From Intrasporangiaceae bacterium URHB0013 (lineage in GTDB: Bacteria > Actinomycetota > Actinomycetes > Actinomycetales > Dermatophilaceae): a DNA stretch of 51,344 nt. The position numbers and the translations under genes were made by a program. Below, piece by piece: positions 32,135 to 41,177 of the stretch (position 1 is the first letter of the stretch; the number at the start of each line of letters is the position of its first letter). The notes beneath the pieces are model-generated. The model was not told the origin of the DNA, searched no databases, and saw nothing but the letters and a program-made list of their open reading frames with translations. The stretch is from the NCBI GenBank assembly GCA_000620545.1, contig JIBA01000005.1, forward strand, positions 1 through 51,344. Direction: 5' to 3'.

Positions 32135-33004
32135 GTGCTGACCCGCTCGGCACTGGCCGGGAGATGGACGTCGAACGACGGCGTCAAGGTCTTCTACCGC
32201 GAGTCGTCGGGGCCGCCGGGTGCGGCTCCGATGATGCACCTGCACGGCTTCGGGCTCTCGGGCCGCTACCTGGTCCCGACGGCCGAGCTGCTCGCGGGCG
32301 AGTTCCGGACGCTCGTGCCCGACCTCCCGGGCTTCGGGCGCAGCGGCCGGCCCCGGCTCCCGCTCGACGTGCCCGAGCTCGCCCAGGCAGCGGCGGCGTT
32401 CCTCGACGACCGAGGCATCGAGAAGGTGACGCTCGTCGGCAACTCGATGGGCTGCGCCGTCATCTGCGAGTTCGCTCACCTCTACCCCGAGCGGCTCGAG
32501 CGGGCGGTGCTCGTCGCGCCCGCGGGCGGTCTCCACAACCAGCCGCTGCACCGCGCGCTCCAACAGCTCGCGCGGGACGGCATGCGCGAGCCGTTGGGGC
32601 TCATGCAGGTGGCGGTGCCGGACTATCTGAGGTTCGGCGTGCCGAGCACGATGCGGATGTTCCGCGCCCTGACCCGCTACCCGGCGCTCGACCGGCTGCT
32701 GCAGCTGCGCATCCCGACCCTCGTCGTGCTGGGGAGCGCCGACCCCCTCATGCCCGCTCCGACGCGCATCAAGGAGGTCGCCGGGCAGATCGACAACTCG
32801 GTCCTGCTCGTCGTGATCCACGGAGCCGCCCATGCCATCAACTTCAGCCACCCGGGCGAGCTGGCCAACGTCATCCGGCAGTTCATGTCCGACGAGCCGA
32901 TCGTCGACGACCCCGACTCACCGGGGCAGGCCCGCGTCTACGAGATCCACCGTGGTGTCCACCTGCCCGGCCCGAGGGACGGAGAGGTGGACGGCTCGAC
33001 CTGA
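32135..33004 (+). CDS. alpha/beta hydrolase, 289 aa
   Basis: A complete alpha/beta hydrolase of the MhpC/haloalkane-dehalogenase-like type: HLHGFGLSGRY (oxyanion), PDLPGFGRSGRP, nucleophile GNSMGC, acid in VVLGSADPL and histidine in HGAAHAINF. It is cytosolic. The 35 C-terminal residues are acidic and Pro-rich beyond the fold. The GTG start lies one base after the small upstream open frame. Substrate unknown. Confidence 0.88.
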   Translation: MLTRSALAGRWTSNDGVKVFYRESSGPPGAAPMMHLHGFGLSGRYLVPTAELLAGEFRTLVPDLPGFGRSGRPRLPLDVPELAQAAAAFLDDRGIEKVTLVGNSMGCAVICEFAHLYPERLERAVLVAPAGGLHNQPLHRALQQLARDGMREPLGLMQVAVPDYLRFGVPSTMRMFRALTRYPALDRLLQLRIPTLVVLGSADPLMPAPTRIKEVAGQIDNSVLLVVIHGAAHAINFSHPGELANVIRQFMSDEPIVDDPDSPGQARVYEIHRGVHLPGPRDGEVDGST

Positions 33005-33117
33005 CCCAGGCGCGGCTGTCCAGCCGGAACGAGCCCGAGTCGGCGGCCCGCACCTGCTGACCGGTGAACCCGCGGTTGGCCGCCGTCGCCGTCGTGCCCA
33101 GCGTGACGACAGTCGGC

Positions 33118-33561
33118 TCACGCGTCGTCGCGGTAGGGGTCGGTGATCTCGCGCAAGAGGGTGAGCGACTCGCGGAGCGCGCGCATCCGCCGTGGCCCGA
33201 GGTGCGCCTCCCACTCGCGCTCGATCCGCGCTTCCTCGGCGCGGGCGACCGGCAGGAGGGATGCGGCCTTGTCGGTGAGCCGGACCAAGCGGGCCCGTCC
33301 GTCCGTCGGGTCCGGTACGCGCTCCACGTAGCCGGCGATCTCGAGCCGGTCGACGAGGGCCGTCGCCGTCTGCTTCGTCACCTGGGCCTGCTCCGCGAGG
33401 TCGGTCAGTCGAGTGCCATGGGGTCCGATGCGCGCGGCGACGCGGGCCTGGGCGAGGGTGATGTCGTCGACGCCGGCGCGGCGCATCGCCGCCACGACTC
33501 GCCTCTCGACCTCTCGCGCCGCGACGAACACGAGGAGGCCGACGAACGGCTCAGATGCCAT
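33118..33561 (-). CDS. MarR-family transcription regulator
   Basis: 147 aa. Winged helix with ITLAQARVAARIG, the recognition helix LTDLAEQAQVTKQTATALVD and wing DRLEIAGYVERVPDPTDGR, flanked by dimerisation helices. AAGAGG precedes the ATG. It is divergent from a broken DsbA-family reductase across an 80-base AT-rich gap holding likely operators. MarR proteins near thiol-redox genes usually sense oxidants or toxic small molecules; the ligand is unknown. Confidence 0.92.
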   Translation of the reverse strand: MASEPFVGLLVFVAAREVERRVVAAMRRAGVDDITLAQARVAARIGPHGTRLTDLAEQAQVTKQTATALVDRLEIAGYVERVPDPTDGRARLVRLTDKAASLLPVARAEEARIEREWEAHLGPRRMRALRESLTLLREITDPYRDDA

Positions 33562-33574
33562 GACACCTCTTGAA

Positions 33575-33628
33575 ACTAGTCATACAGTCGAACTATATTG
33601 GTCAGACTATCGAACCAGATGATAGTGA
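33575..33628. promoter_or_regulatory. AT-rich MarR operator region
   Basis: The gap has an island of low GC with half-sites such as TCGAACTATAT and TCAGACTATCG and a nearby GATGATAGT. On the minus strand TATGAC is a plausible -10 for the marR gene. This is the natural place for autoregulation. Confidence 0.5.
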
Positions 33629-33641
33629 GGGGAGTGGGCCG

Positions 33642-33981
33642 ATGAGCACTCGACCTGCCGTCGTCGACTTCTGGTTCGACCCCGTGTGCCCGTACTCGTG
33701 GACCGCGTCGCGCTGGCTCGAGGAGGTCCGGGCGCGCCTGCCCCTCGAGCTCCATCACCACGTCATGAGCCTCTACTCGCTCAACGAGCACCGCACCGAC
33801 GTCGCCCCGGAGTACCGCAGGAACGTGGAGGACTCCCGGGGACCCTCACGCGTGGCCGCTCAACGCGATCCCGCGTGGCGACGACGCCCTGCGAGTCTTC
33901 GAGGGAACGCGGCTGCTCGCCGGCTACCCCGAGTTCTTCGAGCTGAAGCGGACCCGGCTGCGGCCTCCGGTCTTCACCTGA
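33642..33981 (+). pseudogene. disrupted DsbA-family mycothiol-dependent reductase (Rv2466c-like)
   Basis: The first 70 or so codons read as the N-terminus of the Rv2466c/FrnE-like family: [40 protein letters not shown]. Downstream, in another frame, [16 protein letters not shown] and [18 protein letters not shown] match the C-terminus of the same family and end at TGA 33981. The middle, about 100 codons with the helical insert, is gone, and the frame shifts at the join near 33838-33865. The intact ribosome site shows the gene was once expressed. It is divergent from marR. Confidence 0.82.
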
Positions 33982-34042
33982 TCCTGAGCCCGCCGCACGC
34001 CCGTGGCCGACGCGCCACGATGACAGCCAGAAGGGGATGGAC

Positions 34043-34726
34043 ATGGGACCTGACGTCACACCACCGGACCTCGACGAGATCTGGGCCGCGATCGACGACC
34101 AGCGCGTCCGCACCCTGGGCATGCTCGAGGAGCTCACGGACGAGCAGTGGGAGCACCCGTCGCTCTGCGAAGGTTGGTCCGTGCGGCACGTCGCGGCGCA
34201 CCTGACCCTCCAGCGTCAGCACCTGTCGGACGTCGCCCGTCTCCTGGTCGAGCACCCGCGCCTGCTGCGCAGTGTCGGTCTCAACCGCATGATCCACGAC
34301 TCGGCCGTGCTCGTGGCCGCGCTGCCGACCGACGAGATCATCACGCGTATCCGCGCAGGTGTGGGGTCACGACGCCACAACTCGTTCGTGACGCCGCGCG
34401 AGACCTTGACCGACACTCTCGTGCACGCCCAGGACATCGCGATCCCACTCGGCATCGACCTCGAGATGCAGCCGCGCGGCGCGCTGATCGCCCTCGACCG
34501 GACGTGGGCGACCAGACGCACCTGGCTCGGAACGGTGAACCGACAACTGCCGATCGACGGCTACCGGCTGGTGGCCACCGATGCGAACTGGACGGCAGGC
34601 AGGGGTCCACGGGTCACCGGACCCGTCGCCGCACTCCTGCTGCTCGTCACCGGTCGTCCCGTCGCCCTCGCCCGCCTCGACGGGGACGGCGCCGCCCAGC
34701 TGAGGATGCAGGCGCAGCCCGCCTGA
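34043..34726 (+). CDS. MDMPI/DinB-like maleylpyruvate isomerase-family protein
   Basis: 227 aa. The N-terminal helical bundle with WEHPSLCEGWSVRHVAAHL and DTLVHAQDIAIPLG has the DinB/MDMPI three-histidine metal site (H near 51 and 55 and H133). Members include mycothiol-dependent maleylpyruvate isomerase and bacillithiol/mycothiol S-transferases. AAGGGG lies six bases before the chosen ATG. It follows the broken reductase on the same strand and may share its promoter. Substrate unknown. Confidence 0.83.
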   Translation: MGPDVTPPDLDEIWAAIDDQRVRTLGMLEELTDEQWEHPSLCEGWSVRHVAAHLTLQRQHLSDVARLLVEHPRLLRSVGLNRMIHDSAVLVAALPTDEIITRIRAGVGSRRHNSFVTPRETLTDTLVHAQDIAIPLGIDLEMQPRGALIALDRTWATRRTWLGTVNRQLPIDGYRLVATDANWTAGRGPRVTGPVAALLLLVTGRPVALARLDGDGAAQLRMQAQPA

Positions 34727-34835
34727 CGGCATACCACCGGGTGGCGACGGCCCCCGGCTGACATCCCTTGCGCCCGCGAGGACGCGGCGGTTGGGTGTGG
34801 TGAGACCGTCCACCGCGCACGCCGGGAGGCCACCC

Positions 34836-36479
34836 ATGACCACCGCACAGCCCGCCACGCTCGACCCGAGCCTCTCGCACACCCGCGGTGAGACCGACAC
34901 CCCTCTCCTCGAGACGACGATCGGTGACAGCTTCGACGCCACCGCCGAGCGGTTCGCTGACCGCGAGGCGCTCGTCGACGTCGCGCAGGGCAAGCGGTGG
35001 ACGTATGCCGAGCTGCGGGCCGACGTGGACCGGCTGGCTCGCGCGCTGATGGCCACCGGTGTCCGGACGGGCGACCGCGTCGGCATCTGGGCACCGAACT
35101 GCTCGGAATGGACGCTCGTGCAGTACGCGACGGCCAAGATCGGGGCGATCCTCGTCAACATCAACCCGAGCTATCGGGCGCACGAGCTCCAGTACGTCCT
35201 GGATCAGGCCGGCATCTCGACACTCATCGCGGCGGAGTCGTTCAAGTCCAGCAGCTACCGGCAGATGGTGGACGAGGTGCGGGACGCGGTCGACGGGCTC
35301 GAGCGGGTCGTCTACATCGGCACGTCGGACTGGGAGGAGGTCCTCGCTCGCGCCGACGAGGTGGCTGCCGAGGAGCTCGTGCGTGTGCAGTCGGGACTCT
35401 CGAACACCGAGCCGATCAACATCCAGTACACCTCAGGCACCACGGGATTCCCCAAGGGCGCGACGCTCAGCCACCGCAACATCCTCAACAACGGCTACTT
35501 CGTCGGCGAGCTGTGCGACTACACCGAGGCCGACCGGGTCTGCATCCCGGTGCCCTTCTACCACTGCTTCGGCATGGTCATGGGCAACCTCGCGTGCACG
35601 ACGCACGGCGCCTGCATGGTGATCCCGGCGCCAGGCTTCGACCCGGCGGCGACGCTCCGGGCGACGCAGGACGAGAAGGTCACCTCGCTCTACGGCGTGC
35701 CGACGATGTTCATCGCCGAGTGGAACCTGCCCGACTTCGCGTCGTACGACCTGTCGACCGTGCGGACCGGGATCATGGCCGGATCCCCTTGTCCCGCAGA
35801 GCTGATGAAGAAGCTCATTGCGGCCGGCATCGAGGAGATGACGATCTGCTACGGCATGACGGAGACGTCGCCGGTGTCGACGCAGAACCGCACGAACGAC
35901 ACGTTCGAGCAGAAGGTCGGCACGGTCGGTCGCGTGGGACCGCACCTCGAGATCAAGATCGTCGACCCCGTGACGGGAGAGACGCTCCCGCGCGGCACTG
36001 CTGGTGAGTTCATGACCAAGGGCTACTCGGTGATGCTCGGCTACTGGGAGCAGCCCGACAAGACGGCCGAGGCCATCGAGGACGGCTGGATGCACACCGG
36101 CGACATCGGCGTCATGCACGACGACGGTTACGTCGAGATCACCGGCCGCATCAAGGACATGGTCATCCGCGGTGGCGAGAACGTCTACCCGCGCGAGATC
36201 GAGGAGTTCCTCTACACGCACCCGGACATCCTCGACGCGCAGGTCATCGGCGTCCCGGACGAGAAGTACGGCGAGGAGCTCTGCGCGTGGCTGCGGATGA
36301 AGGACGGTGCGACGCCACTGACCGCCGAGTCGTTGCGGGAGTTCTGCACCGGACAGCTCGCGCACTACAAGATCCCGCGCTACGTCGAGATCGTCGACGA
36401 GTTCCCGATGACTGTGACGGGCAAGATCCGGAAGGTGGAGATGCGCGAGACCACGGCGAAGAAGCTCGGACTCGTTTGA
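34836..36479 (+). CDS. fadD: fatty-acyl-CoA/AMP-forming ligase (FadD-like)
   Basis: 547 aa. The AMP-binding motif YTSGTTGFPKG, FYHCFGMVMGNL, YGMTETSP, GWMHTGD, RIKDMVIRGGENVYP and the C-terminal lysine in TVTGKIRK define an adenylate-forming acyl-CoA synthetase, close to the medium/long-chain FadD35 type. It activates a carboxylic acid to its CoA thioester through an acyl-AMP. GGGAGG precedes the ATG. Chain-length preference cannot be read off. A motif pair and terminator-like hairpin lie downstream. Confidence 0.93.
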   Translation: MTTAQPATLDPSLSHTRGETDTPLLETTIGDSFDATAERFADREALVDVAQGKRWTYAELRADVDRLARALMATGVRTGDRVGIWAPNCSEWTLVQYATAKIGAILVNINPSYRAHELQYVLDQAGISTLIAAESFKSSSYRQMVDEVRDAVDGLERVVYIGTSDWEEVLARADEVAAEELVRVQSGLSNTEPINIQYTSGTTGFPKGATLSHRNILNNGYFVGELCDYTEADRVCIPVPFYHCFGMVMGNLACTTHGACMVIPAPGFDPAATLRATQDEKVTSLYGVPTMFIAEWNLPDFASYDLSTVRTGIMAGSPCPAELMKKLIAAGIEEMTICYGMTETSPVSTQNRTNDTFEQKVGTVGRVGPHLEIKIVDPVTGETLPRGTAGEFMTKGYSVMLGYWEQPDKTAEAIEDGWMHTGDIGVMHDDGYVEITGRIKDMVIRGGENVYPREIEEFLYTHPDILDAQVIGVPDEKYGEELCAWLRMKDGATPLTAESLREFCTGQLAHYKIPRYVEIVDEFPMTVTGKIRKVEMRETTAKKLGLV

Positions 36480-36565
36480 CGGCGTATGCGCCTCGACTGG
36501 TCCGTGCTCGAAGGGAATTCGCGAGTCACGACGGTTGCGGGACGTCCACCGAACGATCCGATGAC

Positions 36566-36633
36566 GTATGCCGTCCCGCCGCCCGCACGGCATACCTGCG
36601 GCTGTCGGATGGGCCAACCCATCCGACAACCGC
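36566..36633 (+). terminator. fadD downstream hairpins including a motif pair
   Basis: GTATGCCGT (36566-36574) and its inverse ACGGCATAC (36587-36595) can pair across 12 bases. Next is a perfect 11-bp hairpin (TGTCGGATGGG, 36603-36613, with 36618-36628), extendable by GCGG/CCGC with one mismatch. One or both end the fadD transcript. Confidence 0.7.
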
Positions 36634-36745
36634 ACAACCCGGACGCGTCCGGACGACGGCGGCGCGCTACGCCTCGCCGGGTTGCCCCGCGCAGTAGGTT
36701 TCGGGGGAAGTGGTCGTCAGGGTCCGTAATCCGTGAGGGGATGGC

Positions 36746-38311
36746 ATGTCCGACACAGGCAAGACGATTCTGTGGATCGTGGTGGCGATCGTCGTCATCG
36801 CAGTGATCATCCGGTTGTTCGTCTCGGCAGGGCGGCGCCGCGAGGCGGAGGCGCGCCGCTTCGAGGCCGGCGAGCTCCGGGCCAGGGTCGAGGAGCGTCT
36901 GCCCGTGGTGCAGGACACCCAGGACCGCGCGTCGGTCACGGCCGTGATGGCTGCAGACGCGCGCGTCGAGGCCGAGCGCACGGCCGCCGAGGCCGAGCAG
37001 AAGGCTGCTGAGGCGAGGCGACTCGAGGAGCAGGCACGGGCCCACCGAGCCGCGGCCGAGGCCGCACGCGTCGAGCAGGCGGGTCTCGCCCGCGAAGCCG
37101 ACCGCGTCGACCCTGACATCTCCACCGACGACGAGGGCTACCGAGTCGACGACGAGGGCAGCCGTCTGCCCGGCCAGGGGCCGTCGAGAGGTGTCGGCTT
37201 CACCGCGGGTGCAGCCGGTGCGACACCGGCTGCCGCCTTCACGCACGATGACGACGACCTCGACGACGACGACCTTGCCGACGCCGAGAACCCCTTCGCG
37301 CCCCCCGGCGCCGGCACGGCTCCCGAGACAGCGGTCGAGCCGGCCCCGGCGCACCATCGCGGCAACGAGGAGTCCCGGGCGGACGAGCCCCGTGCCGAGG
37401 AGAGCCGCGCTGCCGATGCGGGTGCGGACGACGAGGACGACGCGGACGTGGAGCAGACCGGCGTGGCTGACGCCGCACCAGCGGCAGGTGCGCTGGGTAC
37501 GGGAACTGCAGGGGATCAGCACCCAGATGAAAGGTCCATGACCGTGAGTGACACACCGTCCACCGACACCACCGACACCACTGGCACCTCCAGCGCCGCC
37601 GGGACCGATGACGCCTTCGGGTCGAGCGCCACCCCGCAGGTTGCCGACGCCGAGCAGCCGACGGAGGTCGTCGTGCCGGCCCTCGCCGACCGCGACGACC
37701 TCATCGCGGGCGGCGGCACCCCGGACGGGGACCCGGGCGACCATCGTGGCCAGCCGTGGGCGACGACGCCCGGTGCGCCCGGCCCGGGCGAGAGCGAGGA
37801 GCCGGCCAACGAGGGTGTCGACGTCGACATGGCTCCGCACTCGCACGCCAGTGACGAGACCGACGAGCCCGACGAGGCCGTCGGCTCCGAAGCGCAGGCA
37901 CCGCGCCGGCAGGAGGCCGAGCCCGCCCCCGACGCGGCGTCCGCGGCCTACCCCGACGAGGAGGACCCCTCCACCGGTGGCACGGTCGGCGTGGCGACCG
38001 GAGCCGACGATGGAGACGGCGTTGGCGGCAACCGGGGCGACGGCGGCGGCCACTCGGGCGCACCAGAGGAGCGGAGCACGGGCCGGCGCGTGTCGGGCTT
38101 CGACGAGGTCGTCGACGGCGGCTTCGGCATCGGGTCTGCCGCGCCGCTCGCCGACGGAGGCCAGCCGCTGGGCCACGACGTCAAGGGCATCAGCCAGGGC
38201 AAGACCTTCGTCGGTCCCGGCGACGCCGGCTACGACGACATCGAGCCCGACGTGTGGTTCTACAACGAGGAGGCGGCCCGACGCGCGGGCTTCCGCCGCG
38301 AGGGGGAGTGA
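36746..38311 (+). CDS. membrane-anchored acidic protein with C-terminal sunset domain
   Basis: 521 aa. One N-terminal membrane helix (ILWIVVAIVVIAVIIRLFV), then a coiled coil with Glu/Ala-rich heptads to about residue 125, and about 330 residues of acidic, Gly/Pro/Asp-rich low complexity. The last 45 residues (HDVKGISQGKTF, DIEPDVWFYNEEAARRAGF) look like the sunset domain that ends many actinobacterial cell-surface or secreted proteins. Topology is probably N-in with a cytoplasmic or envelope tail; this is not settled. GAGGGG precedes the ATG. Function unknown. Confidence 0.78.
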   Translation: MSDTGKTILWIVVAIVVIAVIIRLFVSAGRRREAEARRFEAGELRARVEERLPVVQDTQDRASVTAVMAADARVEAERTAAEAEQKAAEARRLEEQARAHRAAAEAARVEQAGLAREADRVDPDISTDDEGYRVDDEGSRLPGQGPSRGVGFTAGAAGATPAAAFTHDDDDLDDDDLADAENPFAPPGAGTAPETAVEPAPAHHRGNEESRADEPRAEESRAADAGADDEDDADVEQTGVADAAPAAGALGTGTAGDQHPDERSMTVSDTPSTDTTDTTGTSSAAGTDDAFGSSATPQVADAEQPTEVVVPALADRDDLIAGGGTPDGDPGDHRGQPWATTPGAPGPGESEEPANEGVDVDMAPHSHASDETDEPDEAVGSEAQAPRRQEAEPAPDAASAAYPDEEDPSTGGTVGVATGADDGDGVGGNRGDGGGHSGAPEERSTGRRVSGFDEVVDGGFGIGSAAPLADGGQPLGHDVKGISQGKTFVGPGDAGYDDIEPDVWFYNEEAARRAGFRREGE

Positions 38312-38328
38312 CTCCTCCCTGACGGACA

Positions 38329-38362
38329 GTGGCCACGTGCACAACGGTGTGTACGTGGCCAC
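38329..38362 (+). terminator. terminator of the sunset-domain gene
   Basis: A 14-bp stem with one G-U pair (38329-38342 with 38349-38362). Its outer GTGGCCACGT/ACGTGGCCAC is the same as in the rpmG terminator. Confidence 0.75.
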
Positions 38363-38498
38363 GCCTTCGGGGAGCCTGTGGTGGCCGCCCGGCTGAGAGC
38401 ACGTGCGCCCGTGGTCCGGGCCACACGGCATACGCAAGCGGTGGAGCCCGCCGAAACGGTGGCGCGGGCACCCGGCCCGCGCAAATAGACTTGCCGTC

Positions 38499-40259
38499 AT
38501 GGTTTCCCCGCTCGTCGCGCTCACACCCAAGGTCCAGTCCGCGATCGCCACCGCGCTCGGTGACGACTACCGCGAGGCGGACCCGGTGCTGCGCCCGTCG
38601 CAGTTCGCCGACGTGCAGGTCAACGCTGCGCTCGCGCTGGCCAAGAAGGTCGGCATGCCGCCCCGCGAGCTGGCGGCAAGGATCGTCGACGCCCTCGAGC
38701 TCGACGGGGTGTGCGACTCCGTCGAGGTGAGCGGCCCGGGGTTCATCAACCTCACGTTCTCCGACGCGTGGATCGCCGAACTGCTGCAGGACGTCGAGGC
38801 CGACGAGCGGAGCGGTGTCGCCCTCCAGGCCACCCAGAACATCCCGATCGACTACTCCGCGCCCAACGTCGCCAAGGAGATGCACGTCGGGCACCTGCGC
38901 ACGACCGTCGTCGGCGACTCGCTCGCGCGCACGCTCGAGCACCTCGGCCACCACGTCATCCGGCAGAACCACATCGGTGACTGGGGCACGCCGTTCGGCA
39001 TGCTCATCGAGCACCTGCTCGACGTGGGTCGGGACTCCGAGGAGGCCGAGCTCCTCGTGACCGACCCCAACGCCTTCTACCAGGCGGCCCGGGTCAAGTT
39101 CGACCGCGCCGAGAAGGCCGAGCCCGCGGGCAGCGGGGGCGACTTCAACGTGCGGGCCCGCACGCGGGTCGTCCTGCTCCAGGCCGGTGACCCCGACACG
39201 CTCGCCCTTTGGCGCGAGCTCGTCGACCTGTCGAAGATCTACTTCAACAAGATCTACTCGACGCTCGGCATCACGCTCACGGATGACGACCTCGCCGGCG
39301 AGTCCACCTACAACGAGGTGCTCGCCGATCTTTGCGCCGAGCTCGAGGCCAAGGGCATCGCGACCGTCTCGGACGGTGCGCTCTGCGTCTTCCTCGACGG
39401 CTACACCGGCCGTGAGGGCAAGCCGGTCCCGCTCATCATCCGCAAGAGCGACGGCGGCTACAACTACGGCACGACCGACCTCGCGACGATCAAGCACCGC
39501 GTCGAGGACCTCAAGGCGGACCGGGTGCTCTACGTCATCGGAGCGCCCCAGGCCCTGCACCTCAACATGGTCTGGGACACCGCGCGCAAGGCCGGCTGGC
39601 TGCCGGACGACGTCGTGCCCGTGCACGTCCAGATCGGCAACGTGCTGGGCGAGGACCGCAAGATCCTCAAGACCCGTTCGGGCAAGCCCCTTCGGCTAAT
39701 GGCGCTTCTCGACGAGGCCGTCGAGAAGGCCCGCACCGTCATCGACGGCACGCGGCCGGATCTCGACGACACCGTGCGCGCGACCATTGCCCGCCAGATC
39801 GGTATCGGCGCGGTGAAGTACGCCGACCTGTCCGTCGCCCACGACAGCGAGTACGTCTTCGACCTCGACCGGATGGTCGCGCTCACCGGCAACACCGGCC
39901 CGTACCTCCAGTACGTCGTCGCCCGAGTCCGGTCGATCTTCCGCCAGATCGGGCTCGACCCGATCGCGCAGCACGCGCCGCTCCTGCTCGGTGAGCCGCA
40001 CGAGCGCGCCCTGGCGATGCACCTGCTCGGGTTCGGCGACGTCGTGGCCGAGGTCGGCGACACCTACGAGCCGCACCGGCTCGCCGGCTACCTGTTCGAG
40101 CTGGCCCAGGCGTTCTCCGCGTTCTACGAGAACTGCCCCGTCCTCAAGGCCGAGCGCGACGAAGTCAGGGAGTCGCGACTGACCCTGTGCGCGCTCGTCT
40201 TCCGCGTCATGACGACGGGTCTCGACCTGCTCGGCCTGGAGGCCCCCGAGCAGATGTGA
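38499..40259 (+). CDS. argS: arginyl-tRNA synthetase
   Basis: 586 aa. N-terminal additional domain, then the class I HIGH signature as SAPNVAKEMHVGHLR, the RQNHIGDWGTPFG segment and KTRSGKPLRL in place of KMSK, as in many ArgS. The C-terminal helical anticodon domain ends in TTGLDLLGLEAPEQM, as usual. It charges tRNA-Arg, one gene of which is at 29677. The start appears leaderless: TAGACT (38486-38491) ends seven bases before the ATG. Confidence 0.97.
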   Translation: MVSPLVALTPKVQSAIATALGDDYREADPVLRPSQFADVQVNAALALAKKVGMPPRELAARIVDALELDGVCDSVEVSGPGFINLTFSDAWIAELLQDVEADERSGVALQATQNIPIDYSAPNVAKEMHVGHLRTTVVGDSLARTLEHLGHHVIRQNHIGDWGTPFGMLIEHLLDVGRDSEEAELLVTDPNAFYQAARVKFDRAEKAEPAGSGGDFNVRARTRVVLLQAGDPDTLALWRELVDLSKIYFNKIYSTLGITLTDDDLAGESTYNEVLADLCAELEAKGIATVSDGALCVFLDGYTGREGKPVPLIIRKSDGGYNYGTTDLATIKHRVEDLKADRVLYVIGAPQALHLNMVWDTARKAGWLPDDVVPVHVQIGNVLGEDRKILKTRSGKPLRLMALLDEAVEKARTVIDGTRPDLDDTVRATIARQIGIGAVKYADLSVAHDSEYVFDLDRMVALTGNTGPYLQYVVARVRSIFRQIGLDPIAQHAPLLLGEPHERALAMHLLGFGDVVAEVGDTYEPHRLAGYLFELAQAFSAFYENCPVLKAERDEVRESRLTLCALVFRVMTTGLDLLGLEAPEQM

Positions 40260-40348
40260 GCGCCGCCCAGGATCGTGGCCCACGCTGGTGGCCCGACATC
40301 TGGGGCATTCCACCGCGTCGGCGGCCGTGACGGAGGACAGTCGGTTGC

Positions 40349-41059
40349 ATGACCGACTGGGACTTCACCGGCCTGAGGGCCACCTACGTCAACTGCACCC
40401 TCAAGAAGAGCCCCGAGCCGAGCCACACGCAGGGACTCGTCGACGCGAGCGCCGCCATCATGCGTGCCCACGGGGTCGCGGTCGACGAGATCCGACTCGT
40501 CGACCACGCCGTCGCCACGGGGGTCTACCCGGACATGCGCGAGCACGGCTGGGAGGCCGACGCCTGGCCGGATCTCTACCCCGGGATCCTCGAGAGCCAG
40601 ATCCTCGTCGTGGCGGGCCCCATCTGGCTCGGCGACAACTCGAGCGTCACGAAGCGCTTCATCGAGCGCATCTACTCCCTCAGCGGGCTGCTCAACGACA
40701 AGGGTCAGTACCTCTTCTACGGCAGGGTCGCCGGGTGCCTCATCACCGGCAACGAGGACGGCATCAAGCACTGCGCGCAGAACGTGCTCTACAGCCTCCA
40801 ACACGTCGGCTACACGATCCCGCCCAACGCCGATGCCGGCTGGATCGGCGAGGCGGGTCCCGGGCCGAGCTACCTCGACCCGGGCAGCGGCGGTCCCGAG
40901 AACGACTTCACCAACCGCAACACGACGTTCATGACCTGGAACCTCATGCACCTGGCGCGGATGCTCCAGGAGGCGGGCGGCGTGCCGGCGTACGGCAACC
41001 TGAGGTCCGCCTGGAACGACGGCGAGCACTTCGGCTGGCACAACCCCGAGTACCGCTGA
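40349..41059 (+). CDS. flavodoxin-fold NAD(P)H-dependent oxidoreductase
   Basis: 236 aa. YVNCTLKKSPEPSHTQGL and VVAGPIWLGDNSSVTKRFIER are FMN-contact loops of the NADPH-dependent FMN-reductase/flavodoxin superfamily, and GRVAGCLITGNEDG is the third. No signal peptide. It probably reduces a quinone, azo compound or FMN; exact substrate unknown. It follows argS on the same strand with 89 bases between, so may have its own promoter. Confidence 0.85.
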   Translation: MTDWDFTGLRATYVNCTLKKSPEPSHTQGLVDASAAIMRAHGVAVDEIRLVDHAVATGVYPDMREHGWEADAWPDLYPGILESQILVVAGPIWLGDNSSVTKRFIERIYSLSGLLNDKGQYLFYGRVAGCLITGNEDGIKHCAQNVLYSLQHVGYTIPPNADAGWIGEAGPGPSYLDPGSGGPENDFTNRNTTFMTWNLMHLARMLQEAGGVPAYGNLRSAWNDGEHFGWHNPEYR

Positions 41060-41177
41060 GTCACCGTGGCGCACCGTGCCCCACTGCGGATGGCGTCGCA
41101 GGCGCCGGCCTTCGCACGGGAGACGTCGCCCGGGAGGTGAGGACGTGCGTGCCGCCCACCTTCGACCCTTCGCCCGA

